NCBI GenBank assembly: GCA_034401795.1
Contig: CM067369.1
Location: forward strand, 141,958,681 to 142,022,680
Reading direction: 5' to 3'
DNA from: Chaetoderma sp. LZ-2023a
Taxonomy: Eukaryota > Mollusca > Caudofoveata > Chaetodermatida > Chaetodermatidae
DNA length: 64,000 nt
The position numbers and the translations under genes were made by a program. Positions 1-11,623 of this stretch are shown piece by piece. The stretch's first letter is position 1. Each line of letters begins with the position of its first letter. The notes under the pieces are model-generated. The model searched no databases and was not told the origin of the DNA. It was given only the letters and a program-made list of their open reading frames with translations.

Positions 1-308
1 CTGGGATCGATCGATCCATGAACTCACTGACTATTAATTTCCTGAAAACTATACAGGTAAGCTGTTGAATATTTTGAAACTAATTTGACTGGGTGCTGGT
101 TGATGCATATGGGCAGCAACAGCACCCAGTCAAATTAGCTTCAAAATATTCAACAGCATGTTTATTAAATAGTAGAGACGCACAATTCTTACAACGCGTC
201 GGACTTTTAAGAGCTAAAGAATCATTTATGACGTAATGATTGTGACGTTATCCTACACACCGCTCAGCTGGATATGACGTCATATGACGTCAGTACTCTG
301 GAAATGTC
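1..308 (+). mobile_element. M1 MITE copy, left end outside window
   Basis: Member of the repeat family called M1 here. It runs from the GATCGATCGATC block through the central inverted repeat (arms starting GCTGTTGAATATTTTG and ending CAAAATATTCAACAG) to the end motif CTGGAAATG. Two TGACGTCA octamers lie close together near the right end. The hairpin loop arms read TGGGTGCTG and CAGCACCCA, so the stem still pairs although the bases differ from most copies. No coding capacity is seen. The left terminus lies outside the window. Confidence 0.8.
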
Positions 309-467
309 CATTGGCCATATGTGAGAACTTTGATACGAAATGGCAAATTGTTTATAATCCGCTATGGTCTGTATTTATTATTGGACATGTACTATGCTTT
401 GAATAAAATAGTTCGTTCAGAAACGAGCACGTTGTCAATTTTCTGTTTATAAACACGACTCCAATCT

Positions 468-795
468 GCCATTCAAAAATAAGACGTCATAATCAATTAC
501 GTTACACATAGGCTGACGTCACAATCAAATATGCAATGGATGACGCACCTATATCCGTCAGGAACGTTTAAACGTCCGTCAGTTGTACGATTTGTATTTG
601 TACTATTTAATAAACAGCCATAGGCAGCAACAGAGCACAGTCAAATTAATTTCAAAATATTCAACAGCTTACCGGTATAGCCTTCTGGAAGTTGAGATTC
701 AAGGAGGGAAGGGTTAGATCGATCTCAACATGGGCAAAGCGTGGAATGACCTTATATAGAGATAGGTGGGGCATAGCTAAAAATGGATTCATCCA
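468..795 (-). mobile_element. M1 MITE copy, reverse orientation
   Basis: Reverse complement of M1. It begins near the GACGTCATAATCAA block, passes the inverted-repeat core around 610-670, and ends in the head sequence GGCATAGCTAAAAATGGA near 790. It faces the copy at 838-1185 head to head, separated by a short spacer. It is diverged and has lost much of one hairpin arm. It is non-coding. Confidence 0.75.
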
Positions 796-837
796 TTGAC
801 AATATAAGCTGTTTAAACGAGAAATACAAAAAGTAAT

Positions 838-1185
838 GGACCTTTCCATTTTTAGCTATGCCCTGTCCATCTCTAGCTACGCCTCGCTCGTGTTGGGATT
901 GATCGATCTGTGAACTCTATGACTCTCAATTTCCAGAAAACTATACAGGTAAGCTATTGGATATTTTGGAACTAATTTCACTGCCTATGGCAGCGTCTAG
1001 TCAAATTAGTTTCAAAATATTCAACAGCATGTTTATTAAATAGTAGAGACATACAATTCGTACAACTTGTCGGACTATTAAGAGTTAAAGACGGGCCAAA
1101 TAGAATCAGTTATTACGTATGATTATGACGTCATCCTATACGCCACTTATCTGATTATGCCGTCATATGATACCCTGGAAATGTG
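838..1185 (+). mobile_element. M1 MITE copy with both ends and AAT target duplication
   Basis: Starts GGACCTTTCC and ends GGAAATGTG, flanked on both sides by AAT (835-837 and 1186-1188). The terminal inverted repeat is about 10 bp (GGACCTTTCCA against CACCTTTCCA when reversed). The head carries CTAGCTACGCC boxes, the middle a shortened inverted repeat, and the tail one TGACGTCA. It is non-autonomous with no reading frame. The transposase superfamily is not evident; a 3-bp duplication would fit PIF/Harbinger-like transposases, but AAT is not their usual TWA target. Confidence 0.8.
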
Positions 1186-1279
1186 AATTGTTGTCCTCCC
1201 ATGCAACATGACGGTTACCTCTAAGTTTTAGCGTAAAGAGTAGAATGTGACCAGTCCATGTGAACGACCCTACCATACC

Positions 1280-2030
1280 AATAGACGCATCAACTTTTAG
1301 CTACGCGCCGCCCCGTTCTATCTAATTCCTCCCCACGCGTTGAGATCGATTGGACCCTGATTCAAAGAATCCCAATATCAAGGCAACTATAAAGGTAAGT
1401 TATTGAATATTTTGAAACTAATTAACTGGATGATGTTGCTGCCTATGGCAGCAACAATGCTCAGTCAAAGTAGTTTCAAAATATCCAACAGACTGTTTAT
1501 TAAATAGTTACTCCATCAAAGCCGGACAATTCGTACACTTGACGGATTATTCTAAGTTCATGACCATGTATTTCTGTTGATTATGATAATGACGTCAGTT
1601 CACATCTGATGTAATTGATTATGGCATCATATATTTGAATGGCAGATTGGATTCATCCATTTCAGGCCAATAGAGGGATCTATTTCTAGCTATGCCATGC
1701 CCATTTCTATCTAAGTGCCTCCCACGTTTTGCGCATGTTGAGATCGATTTATATACTTTGAACCTGAATTGCTAGAATCCCAATTTCAGGGTAACTACAC
1801 ATGCACGGTGTTGACTATTTTGAACCAAAATTGACTGTGGATGTTGTAGTAACAGCTCCCAGTCAAATTAGTTTCAAAATATTCAACAGAATCCTTATTA
1901 AATTGTAGATTTATTAAAGACATAAAAAAGAATTATCCAGTTCTAGATTTTCCCGCTCATTTCTAGCTAAGTTCCGATCACGTTTTGCGGGTGTTGGGAT
2001 GGATTTCTATACTTTGCACATTGACTTCCC
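1280..2030 (+). mobile_element. Cluster of degenerate M1 copies
   Basis: Three successive, increasingly diverged M1 pieces: about 1280-1640 (head, hairpin and CRE-like tail), about 1665-1940 (head, hairpin, start of tail) and a head fragment at about 1940-2030. Each repeats the order TTAGCTA box, GTTGGGATCGAT block, then the inverted-repeat core. With the copies to the left, the first 2 kb is essentially an M1 nest. I see no gene. Confidence 0.65.
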
Positions 2031-2214
2031 AGTATCTATCTGCTAGGATGCAAATTATGTCATAAACAATATGTAGGCGAAAAAAGGGCTATTTCCGCGC
2101 GCGCACATCCATATGCATTTCGGACAGAAGATTAAATGAAGATACCAGTGTATGTATGATTACTGTATTCTGCGGCTGTAATAGTAGAAACATCCTACAG
2201 CTGCAATCAGTCCT

Positions 2215-2335
2215 TCTTCGCTTTTGCCCACCGTGTCTTGTCCTCAGCCAAAATCCTTAGCTTCCTGAGGTCCATTCTTGACTTGAGTGTACCTAATCCT
2301 GCTTTCTTGAGGTCACCTCGTAGCTGCCTACTTTA
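2215..2335 (-). mobile_element. LINE C-terminal fragment
   Basis: On the minus strand a ~40-residue stretch reads LRGDLKKAGLGTLKSRMDLR followed by KLRILAEDKTRWAKAKKD. This is the typical extreme C terminus of the reverse-transcriptase protein of many animal LINEs, in which a DLK..GL segment is followed by LAxDRxxW. No RT core is adjacent, so it is a short 3' relic. Family assignment rests on recalled pattern only; the clade is unknown. Confidence 0.5.
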
Positions 2336-2339
2336 ATCT

Positions 2340-3120
2340 TCAGGGCAACATAACAGATCGGGGCTTTGAAATCTTTCCAATCGAACAAACACCTCTACAA
2401 ATCACTGAGGAGGAAGAAACAATAAATCACCGACTGTTTCGAGATGCTTTTTGAATTAAATGCCTAAGGACTCGTTTGCACTTGTGTGATTTCTAGAAGC
2501 AGAGCTATGTATTAATACCGCTGAAATATTTATTACTTGATGAATGAGTCCCTTTAAAATTAGCAAATTTACAGTATTAAGTATTTTATAAATGTGTATT
2601 GCTATGTGAGGTGGAGTAAGGTTTAAACAATGCTTACATATTTTCAAGCTATAATACTACATATCCATTAAATTCCCGCATCTTTTAAGCGGAGCCTTCA
2701 ATTTATTAATCAGATTACATAACTATGATCTCATAATAACATGGCATAACACGTTAAAACATTTTATTTTGTGGCTAAACTGAGCGGGATATTATAGAGG
2801 GATTAAAGCGTATTTATGATTTAGCTTAGGTACGCCCAGATTGATTCAAATTGTGCCAATGATGACGTCATAATGACATCACATGACAAATGCCAGAATG
2901 CCAACATTGGTTTTTGAAGACTTTAGCCCAAGCTCTTATGAAAAATCCAAGTTGGTAAATTTCCCCAAATATTTTCACGAAATGATTTTTGACATATTGA
3001 ACCCTACTATTCTGGATTAAACGTGGATCCAGCGAGACTGCTACTGCTACTGCTATTGTGAGTGTCGGCTTCAGCACAAAAATCGCCAGGCGTTAACCTT
3101 AAACGTTCCCAAAACGTAGC
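2340..3120. other. No gene recognised
   Basis: AT-rich DNA with frequent stops on both strands. It includes one TGACGTCA octamer near 2864 and a short GCTACTGCTACTGCTATTG run near 3040. Nothing here matches a family I recognise. Confidence 0.5.
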
Positions 3121-3784
3121 TGTAGGTTGAGCCAAAACAATTCCCTACGCATATTAGAAGAACATGCTATTACAGCGATGTTCGAATTCATTAAGCCAGT
3201 AGACATGAAATCAAAAGTCAAAAGCCCTCAGGACCCTGCAACAACCAGAATTCCGAACACTGTTGAGTCAACTACACTGGCACGACAGCACAAATGTCCT
3301 AGACCGTCAACAGAAATTTCACTCACGCTGAAACGTTGGTATAGGAAACACTCTCCATTAACATTAGTGGGTGGCCCATCAACTTCATCAGTTAGCTATC
3401 TTGGCAGTTATGCTAACAGATTTGATTGCCTCTCTCCAGCATCTACCTCCTCTGCCAGATGATACACCACCATCACAGAGTGAACAGAGTAGTAACACAT
3501 TTGACAATATATCATCACCTACTGAAAAAATAAGCACTCGCTTCCTTCACGGTCTCTACGACTGCGGAAGAGAAATAGCAGCAGAAACAATATCAACACG
3601 GTGTCTCCTTCCTCCATCTTGCCACAGCCTAGTTCCACACCCACACCAGACGAACCTTGCAAACGAGCAAACTTACATGTTCCGAACAACAAACCTGTAT
3701 CATCGGAAACGACCACCTTCTTGGAAATTCCGAGCTGAGACAACAGTCATTGAGCTGATTGGTCTCTGCCTACATAAAAAATGA
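3120..3784 (+). other. Unrecognised coding-like stretch before the Penelope-like element
   Basis: Two overlapping open frames of about 110-137 codons, rich in Ser, Pro and Thr, without a recognisable domain. They lie immediately upstream of the Penelope-like RT in the same direction, so they may be the eroded N-terminal part of that element. The last residues before 3784 vaguely resemble the segment that precedes the RT in such elements. No function is assigned. Confidence 0.25.
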
Positions 3785-5800
3785 AGTCTCCCCTTTGGCT
3801 CGTCCAATCTTAGTAGGATACATTTGCTTTTACATTTACTACCCACCATAACATGGATGTTGCCTGTTTTTTTGGAAACACCACAAGTAATTTCTATCCT
3901 TTTGTGCACAAAACCGACTGTAAAGCATATACACTGGCAGCATATAAATCACAGTCGAATAACGTTAAACACTACAAAAGATTGGATGAAGCTATTTAGC
4001 CAAAAAACTATCCCATATTTAATGAAATTTTCGAGCCATTACACAACACAAAAGAATAAGATTAGTCAAAACCCAATTTAAGTACTTGTTTGCCAAACAT
4101 AATTCTAAGTCACGTACATTCTGTTTACTGCCTAAAATTCATAAACTTATAAGCTCTTGTATGAATCCCATAACACCACCAGGTAAATAAATCATACAGG
4201 ATCAATGAGTTTATTGATGATCATCTCCAGCCCATTGCTAATAGCCAGCGGAGCTCTCTAAAACGCTGAGGATTTCCTAGCGAAACTGGGTCGAATTAAA
4301 GTCCCACCTAATGCATTGATATTGAAAAGGGCATGAACTCGGTCCGACGGCAGTGGCCGATTAAGGGGGGTGGGGTGGGGTGGGGGTGGGGGGCTGACTG
4401 GGCTGAAGCCAGGGGCCTCAATAATTAGGGGCCCCCAAAATTAGTTAACAGAACAAAATCGTTGTCATGATTTTCAATATTGTTTACTACTTTAGTTTTG
4501 TCAAGATCAAAACGTTTGCTCTTGACGAAAGGCCCCTGCTTGAGCTACAGCCAGGGGCCCCATGTAAGCTTAATCTGCCCCTGTCCGACGGGTCTTTAAG
4601 AAATATCCAGATATACAGATTCTTAATACAAAAATATTGACCCTATTAGAACTTGGTCTAAAACGCAATTATTTTTAGTTTTATGGAGATACCTACCAAC
4701 AGATTAGTGTCTGCGCCATAGGCAAACGTTTTAGACCTGGTTTCGCATGGCAGAATTGAAAGACGAATCCCTTAAAAAGTGCAATAAGTCCCCCCCCCTT
4801 AACTTTGCTATGTATCTGGCCGACATTTTCTTAGTTTGTCCACACTCTATAGAGGAGTTCATAGTATTCCTACTCACTCTAAATAACCATGACCAGAATA
4901 TCACATTTAAGGCAGATATTAATGATACCTCAGTTGACTTCTTAGATTTAACGATCTACAAATGCACTAAATTCAAGGCATCGAGTTATTTAGGACATAA
5001 GGTTTATTTAAAGCCCACATATTTGAAGGACTAGTAAAATCACAAATCGTTTGATTTCATAAGAACTCTAGCGATAAAGAAAGTCTAAATTCAGCACGCT
5101 CAATCTAATTTCATGCACTGAAAACAAGAGGCTACTCCGCCCGCCAATTTGGAAAATAAGATTAAAGTCGGATTTATTACATATGATACCATATAAACAA
5201 TATAATCCAACAGTTCTGGCCACCACTATGATTAGCCACAACCAAAAGGTCTCTAGGAGAGGACACTCCGGGAAACGTGAAAAACTAGCTGTAAATTAGA
5301 TCTACTTCTCCAGAACCAAGATAGTTTCACTAGCTTTCAAACGATAGACAACTTCCAAATTCAATCCTGTGTGGATGCGACAGAGAAGATCTAGTTTAAA
5401 ACAATATGTATGACAAACAAAAGGTCCATTCAGAGTACGTGCCACTAGGCATAGATCCGTCATAAATCTGAATAAGGACAGCAGCGTAGCTGAACCTTTC
5501 AATCTGCCAGACTATTTTATCAACCGTGATTTGGAAATCTTACGAAATGAACAAACATCGATTTTAGATACGGAAGAAGAAACAGGAAAGTGCCAACTGC
5601 TCAGAGAATCATACTGGATTAAATGTATGCAGACAAAATGTCCTTCTGGCCTAAATGTAAACACAGGGCTATCATATACAAGGGAGATAATCCCATTTGC
5701 CCTAACATACAATAGGAACAATGTTGAAGTTGCAAAAGTTTTAACTAAATTACGTGAACCCTTTGGATGCAGACCCCTAGTCCCCACAGCCTGCTAGTGA
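3785..5800 (+). mobile_element. Penelope-like element (PLE), dead, with RT and GIY-YIG domains
   Basis: Penelope-like elements encode a telomerase-related RT followed by a GIY-YIG endonuclease. Pieces appear in the right order: RTFCLLPKIHK near 4115; remnants of the PGRPI and ADFL segments at 4180-4340; RNYF.FYGDTYQQISVCAIGKRF near 4660-4720; FMAELKDE and the catalytic block YLADIFLVCPHS near 4745-4850; VDFLDLTIYK and YLKPTYLKD to 5034; then a GIY-YIG C-terminal part (VINLNKDSSVAEPFNL, ESYWIKCMQTKCPSGLN) at 5430-5660. The usual Y-x-DD is LADI, so one metal-binding Asp is gone. Several frame changes and stops occur. A further ~45 residues (IPFALTYNRNN...) follow. A hAT MITE interrupts the RT. 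Confidence 0.8.
4351..4583 (+). mobile_element. hAT-type MITE, 233 bp
   Basis: Begins CAGTGGCCGATTAAG and ends CTTAATCTGCCCCTG; these termini are inverted repeats matching at 13 of 15 positions. Perfect 8-bp target duplications TCCGACGG flank it (4343-4350 and 4584-4591). An 8-bp duplication with CAGxGGC termini is diagnostic of hAT. It contains G-rich DNA and internal AGGGGCC repeats and encodes nothing. It interrupts the Penelope-like RT between its second and third conserved segments. Confidence 0.93.
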
Positions 5801-6030
5801 AAGAAAAAGTATGTAAAGATCAACAATGAAAATACAGTGGGAGCTGTCTATAGCGACAACTTTAGAAACAATCAAAGAGAAGTCGCTAAAATGTGTTCAT
5901 TTAGGATTGTCAATTAATACAGCTGGTGGCTTTTTGAGACTGCAGAGTGGTGACCCTTCAAGACACATGATTGTACAACCACCCATCTTCAAAATCCACC
6001 ACCCTCTGGTCCCACAAGCAGGTGGTTGCT

Positions 6031-6462
<432 letters not shown>

Positions 6463-6594
6463 GCCATGAAAGGGTTAAACCCGTACATTTGTTGACAGAG
6501 AATAATGGGCGTTTACACCTCACTGAGACTGAGTGGTGCTAAAAGACTGAGTGGTGCCTAGCTGGTATCCGAAGTCTGTGTAACCGTCTATTAT

Positions 6595-6850
6595 ATGCCA
6601 CAATTTTTTGGGTAAATTTACCACTGAATTTCTTTTGCCGGCTTGACCGTTAAAGGGGTAATAGTAAGGAATATTACAGTTTTTACTAAGCCAGTGTCTA
6701 TCCGCAACCCGAGAGGAGAGTATCTTTGAAAATTTACCATCCTAGTGGGAAATATTCAAAGATACTCTTCTCTTGGCCTTTCGTTCTGAAGACCATTGCA
6801 AAGTTGCTTTTGGTCGGTTTGACCATTAAAGGGTTAAGTTGACACAAGAG
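6595..6850 (-). mobile_element. Palindromic MITE (family P), first copy
   Basis: Contains the inverted pair AGAGGAGAGTATCTTTGAAA / TTCAAAGATACTCTTCTCTT around a short centre at ~6710-6775, flanked outside by GGCTTGACCGTTAAAGGGG and TTTGACCATTAAAGGGTTAA. It is the reverse complement, with divergence, of the copy at 7515-7805. No coding. The superfamily is unknown. Confidence 0.75.
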
Positions 6851-7514
6851 GGGTTAACAGTGTAATTTGATTTTAGCTGTCTACATAATTTAATATTAGC
6901 GGGGTTCTAGAGAACTCAAGCAATCCTGTGTATTCTTCCATTTTTATGTATGAAATGACACCGGAAGTAGAGTGTTCTTGCACAAACCACGTTGTCAACG
7001 AGTTTACGCAGTGCTGCTTTATGGCTTCCTCCAGGCACTCGTTCTTATCTTGTTTTGCCAAGCTAGTGCTGAGGTTAATTCCCGTTTCATCCGGGTATTT
7101 TGTCTCCGAGTTGTGATAACTTTAACAGCTTAATAGGCAGATGACTTTCATTTCTCGCCATAAAACGCCGAATTGTACACGCCTTCAAGTATGACACGTG
7201 GTGGATTTGGAGGCAATAAAATAAGCGGAGTACGATTATAGTTCCCGTGAATAGATAAGGAAAAATAAAAGTACGAGCTTGATTCTCAATTCAAGAGTGA
7301 CGCGACGGAAACGATCTCGAAGGAGGCGCGGTGTCGTCTTCTCTGTGTTTATTAGATCGGATGGAATGTGGCATCTCATGAAATGATACTGGATCATTTC
7401 CGTTAAATCAGGCCAATGTAATTCTTATTTCCCGATGAAGAATCGTGTTGGTGAAAGGTCAACCAGCATTCGCTCGTATGTCATCGCTGGTGTTACCAAT
7501 GCCGTGCTAAACCC
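6851..7514. other. Spacer between inverted family P copies; no gene recognised
   Basis: The two ends of this spacer mirror each other for a further ~15 bp (AAGTTGACACAAG against TTGCGTCAACTT). The whole 6595-7805 block could therefore be one composite element with ~250-bp inverted arms. Short open frames at ~6928-7116 show no family resemblance. Confidence 0.4.
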
Positions 7515-7805
7515 TATTGCGTCAACTTAACCCTTTAGTGGTCAAACTGGCCAAAAAAACAAGTTTCCAATGATCTTCAGACATGGCTATTTAAAAGGCG
7601 TAGAGAAGAGTATTTTTGAAAATTTTACCACTAGAATGACTGGCTCGGTAACCGAGCCAGTCATTCTAGTGGTAAATTTTCAAAAATACTCTTCTCTCGG
7701 GCTGCTGATAGACACTGACTAAGTAAAAACTGTAATTGTCTTTGCTATTACCCCTCTAATGGTCAAGCCGGCGAAAGAAATTCAGTGGTAAATTTACTTC
7801 TAAAA
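7515..7805 (+). mobile_element. Palindromic MITE (family P), second copy, near-perfect palindrome
   Basis: Opens TTAACCCTTTAGTGGTCAAA and closes at GGTCAAGCCGGCGAAAG. Its centre (7602-7697) is a palindrome with ~47-bp arms differing by one indel, meeting at CGGT-A-ACCG. It faces the first copy in inverted orientation, leaving ~660 bp between them that holds no recognisable gene. A diverged single arm of the same family sits at 35661-35705. Confidence 0.8.
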
Positions 7806-8019
7806 TTAAAATATCTTGAAAAATATTGGTCATTAAAATGTTTAATTGGTATATCAAGAAGTGTTTTGAGCGCTTTGGGGCGCTGGTGATACAAGAGGGG
7901 TTAATTGATGGGAGAGGTGGTACGCAGGTGAATACATTCTTCTCATGGCTGTCATCAATATCGCGTGGCTGCGTAGGTGGTGGCTATTTTCGTCCTATGC
8001 TTCTCTAAGCTTAGTCTAA

Positions 8020-9913
8020 GGCTAGGATTCCATAAGCGCTGACGCGGATGCGGATGCGGACGCATTAAAAATCAATTTAGTTAATCTTAATAGAGATGAT
8101 TCCATTAGCGCGGACGCAGACGCGGAATGGCACGCGGACGCGAAGACGATATTTTTTTTTTTTGCTCCATGTAGCGATTAAAAATGAGTCACGCACCTAT
8201 CGCCGGGGAAATCCAACAAATGATGTCATGGCAAGGGCTTTTCCGCAGAGAGTAGATACTATAAATCCTGCAATACTTCATAAATTATTTTCCCTGCAGT
8301 AGCGGGCCCATCTGGATAGTTGCATGCAATCGAAGGGAAGGATTTTCCTGTTGCGAGAAATCGGCAATACATAAATTAATAGAATATGTCCATGAATGAA
8401 AATGTGCATAGATGAATGTATGGATAGATAGATGGTCATAAGTGGAAGGGCTGATGGATAATTTGATAGACAGATTGACATATGGATAGGATTATTGGGC
8501 GGGTGGATGGAGAGATGGATGAATGAATTGAATGCATCTATATTGGTTATTGTATTATACACAAATATAACATTTTAGACCTCATTATTCTGCCTGTTTT
8601 AACCCCCAGAAACACTGCCATTTAGGGGAGGAAAAAACTTCCATGAAGGCGATGAGATGCAAAACGCCGTGACAAATTTTCTTACACATCACAATTGAAA
8701 CCGTGCTGGAATGTCAGCAAAAATGATAAAGCAGAACGTTGAGGGTGCCTTTATGGAATTCGAAATACGTCTAGCCAATTCCGATCATATCTACAACTAC
8801 AAATCTCATAATTCTCTTCAATGCTGTTACCACCCTTACTAATTACGCCACTGCCGAAGACACATAACCAAGAGCGCCATCCTAGTAACATGATTTAGAT
8901 AGGTCCTACATTGGGGTGACGTTGTAGTTACGTGAAAGAAACTACGTGCTACGTTGCGGCAACCTAAGCCCAAATGAAACAAACAACGTTTGGCCAACAT
9001 TAGCCCAACGTTTCATTGATGGCTGGGATGCATCTAGATGGGATCGATCACAATATGTCATGCAACAATCACAACGACAGTACAATGTTGAACAAGCGAT
9101 CAGTATGTACATCAGATGTGCTCGCGTGTTCATTCCGCAGAGAATTATTCAAGTGAATTCATTATTATCATGACATGGAATACATCATATAACTTTGCAT
9201 TCATTTTATTGTCTGTTTACATAAGAAAAAAATCTACAGTTGAACTTATGAAACATGTATTAAGAGACAACCCAAGAGAAAGACAAAGTCACCTCTTAAG
9301 TTAGGTGGCCTCTTAAAAAGTGACTAATATATTGTTTAATAGGATTTGAGAATCGAATAAAGTTGTCTTTGTATACAGGTGATATCTTAAGCAATGTGAT
9401 CTTCAGAGCAGGTTTGAATGTAATACATAGTAATTGTATGTGTTCATTTATTAATGCGTACATATGTTACTGAGCCCACATTAAGTGTATCTCAAATCTT
9501 TGCTTTTATCACTTGTCTGCCAGGAGAATGTGTCACAATGCCAGGCTCAATTCAATAACTGCCAGTATTTGTGAAAATCGTTGTCTAGTCAAACGAGAAT
9601 ATTGCTGAAGCCGTTTACTATCATGTTCTAGCTTTGTGAATATATGGGAAACCGCCCTTTCTTGACTCCTCTTCTGAAATAGTCTGTGGATCCATCATCA
9701 ATGCTCAGTTTTTCTAAATTTGTGTGTTATTTGGATCACTTTCTAGGCTACCAAAATAATTATGCTCACCTTTTCCTCATTGACAGGCTTCCAAAGCTGA
9801 TACGAATGCTTATCTTTTGATATCTGCACAGGAAAAAATTGAATACACGCGCATTGCCCAATTTATATGGAAGCACACCTCGCGACTGCGTTCGCGCTTA
9901 TGGAATCCTAGCC
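8020..9913. mobile_element. PIF/Harbinger-type element, non-autonomous, 1.9 kb
   Basis: Inverted termini GGCTAGGATTCCATAAGCGC and GCGCTTATGGAATCCTAGCC are perfect over 20 bp and flanked by TAA on both sides (8017-8019 and 9914-9916). A TWA 3-bp duplication with a GGC start is characteristic of PIF/Harbinger. Just inside the left end is a GC-rich run of GCGGACGCGGATGCGG motifs, then a degenerate GATG/GATA minisatellite at ~8400-8535. I see no transposase or Myb-like protein; the small open frames around 8940-9300 match nothing. It is probably mobilised in trans. Confidence 0.85.
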
Positions 9914-10359
9914 TAAGTCACATCATAGTTGTTTCCTTTATAGCAAGAAATCCAGAGAAAATAATGTACATACACAAATCTGAGAAAAGTTGGGACTGAT
10001 ACCACCTAAGTGACGACATACCATACCAATATGTGTATGATTATGTATATATAAGCATGCAGGCGTTGGTGTTGATCGTAACATTAGACGCACAGGTTGG
10101 GGGGGGGGGGGGGAGGGGAGGCATTCGCTAAGTGGATATGTCAAGCTCAGTTTCACCGCATGCGGTAAGCTAAGACCTTAGCCCAGGTCACATTATACCG
10201 ATTCTGATACCGATAAATGATAACGATTTCCTGTACCTATAAATGGTTAGGATTGAATGGTCACACTAGAAGGAGGCGATTCGGAGAAAGTCGGCATACT
10301 CCTGTCGATCATGTTTGCGCATCACTGCCAAGCAGATTTCGCGCCCTTCTTCAACCAAT

Positions 10360-10799
10360 ATGGCTGAATTTGAGAGTGAAGAGGAAGAGTTTCTGCTGAT
10401 GATTTTGCTATATCGAAGGTGAAAAGGAGGCAACAGAAGAAAAAGTTATGGGTACATGAGGTATTACAACGGAGAGAACAATTGAGAGAGTTTCATAAAT
10501 TAGTGCAGGAATTATCTTCCCATGAAGGCAGATTCTTTCAATACCCAGGGAATTATTTGGAAGATAGCAAACGCATATTTAAGTGCAGGCTCTCTCGTGC
10601 TTGCAGAATTTTGGAAAATGCATTCGGCATCTTGGAGGCTAGATGGCGGATTTACCAGAGGAGGCTGCAACTACACCCACATAATGTTGACAGAGTTGTT
10701 AAGCAACATGTGTCCTGCATAACTTTCTTCAAAAGACCTCGCCTACCGCACCTCCAAGGGAAAATGTTGATACCAACACCACCCCGGTACTATAGATGA
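10360..10799 (+). pseudogene. HARBI1-like transposase fragment
   Basis: Harbinger elements encode a DDE nuclease that cuts the element ends in the nucleus. An ATG at 10360 opens MAEFESEEEEFLLMILLYRR. After a one-base frame change the protein continues KRRQQKKKLWVHEVLQRREQ..FHKLVQEL, the standard HARBI1-type N terminus. At about 10560 it jumps to KCRLSRACRILENAFGILEA and RWRIYQRR...VDRVVKQH, the standard C-terminal helix region. The ~200 residues between, which normally carry the DDE catalytic triad, are deleted. It therefore cannot be catalytic. Confidence 0.8.
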
Positions 10800-10827
10800 T
10801 CACAGAGCAATGGAACGCATTAGGATG

Positions 10828-10996
<169 letters not shown>

Positions 10997-11623
10997 CACT
11001 TGATTGGCTTAAAATTGAATAAAATCACTGCTCTCGCACACGCATACGTATACTTGTAGTATGATTAAATTAATAATCTGAGTAGGGCCTGCCCTACACT
11101 ATCTGGAGGCTGCTTTCAATACCCAAGTATGCAAATAAGTCAACAACAAGTAAGTTGGCATTTTTGGTCTGCATGCATGTCGCCATAATTATGAAATATT
11201 GCTCACTTTCCCGTACACCAGTGGAAGTATGTGCATAGAATTTTAAACACATCACCCAAATTAGCACCTATAGGCCTTCAAACGTCTCTCCTTTTGGTAA
11301 CATCTTTAAAATCTTGGTGCGTTTTATTATATGTTACTGTGGTTTTCTCTACCTCTAACATTAGTTGTTCTCCCAGATCGTCCATCTTTTCTGTCTGTGC
11401 ACGTGGAAATAATATGGGCGTGGTCTATAATACTGGATAACTATTGATTTGATTGGTTCATTAAATGTATCGGATAAAACGAATCGCTCTTGCAGCAATT
11501 CCACAGATACCGATTTTTTCTGAAAATGGAATAGTTATCATTATCGTTGTGGTCTGCAGTACTGATTTTAACAAATAAATCGTTATCGTTTATCGGTATC
11601 GGAATCGGTTAGCACAGTGCCGC

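Noticed and set aside
1-2030. M1 copies as solo LTRs
   Set aside because: They carry short inverted termini and a 3-bp duplication rather than TG..CA ends with a 4-6-bp duplication, and no internal region is associated with them.
8400-8535. Ile/His/Ser-rich protein on the minus strand near 8.3-8.5 kb
   Set aside because: Translation of the degenerate GATG/GATA minisatellite inside the Harbinger element.
10419-10799. Intact small host gene from GTG at 10419
   Set aside because: It is the broken HARBI1-like fragment; the true start is the ATG at 10360 in a shifted frame.
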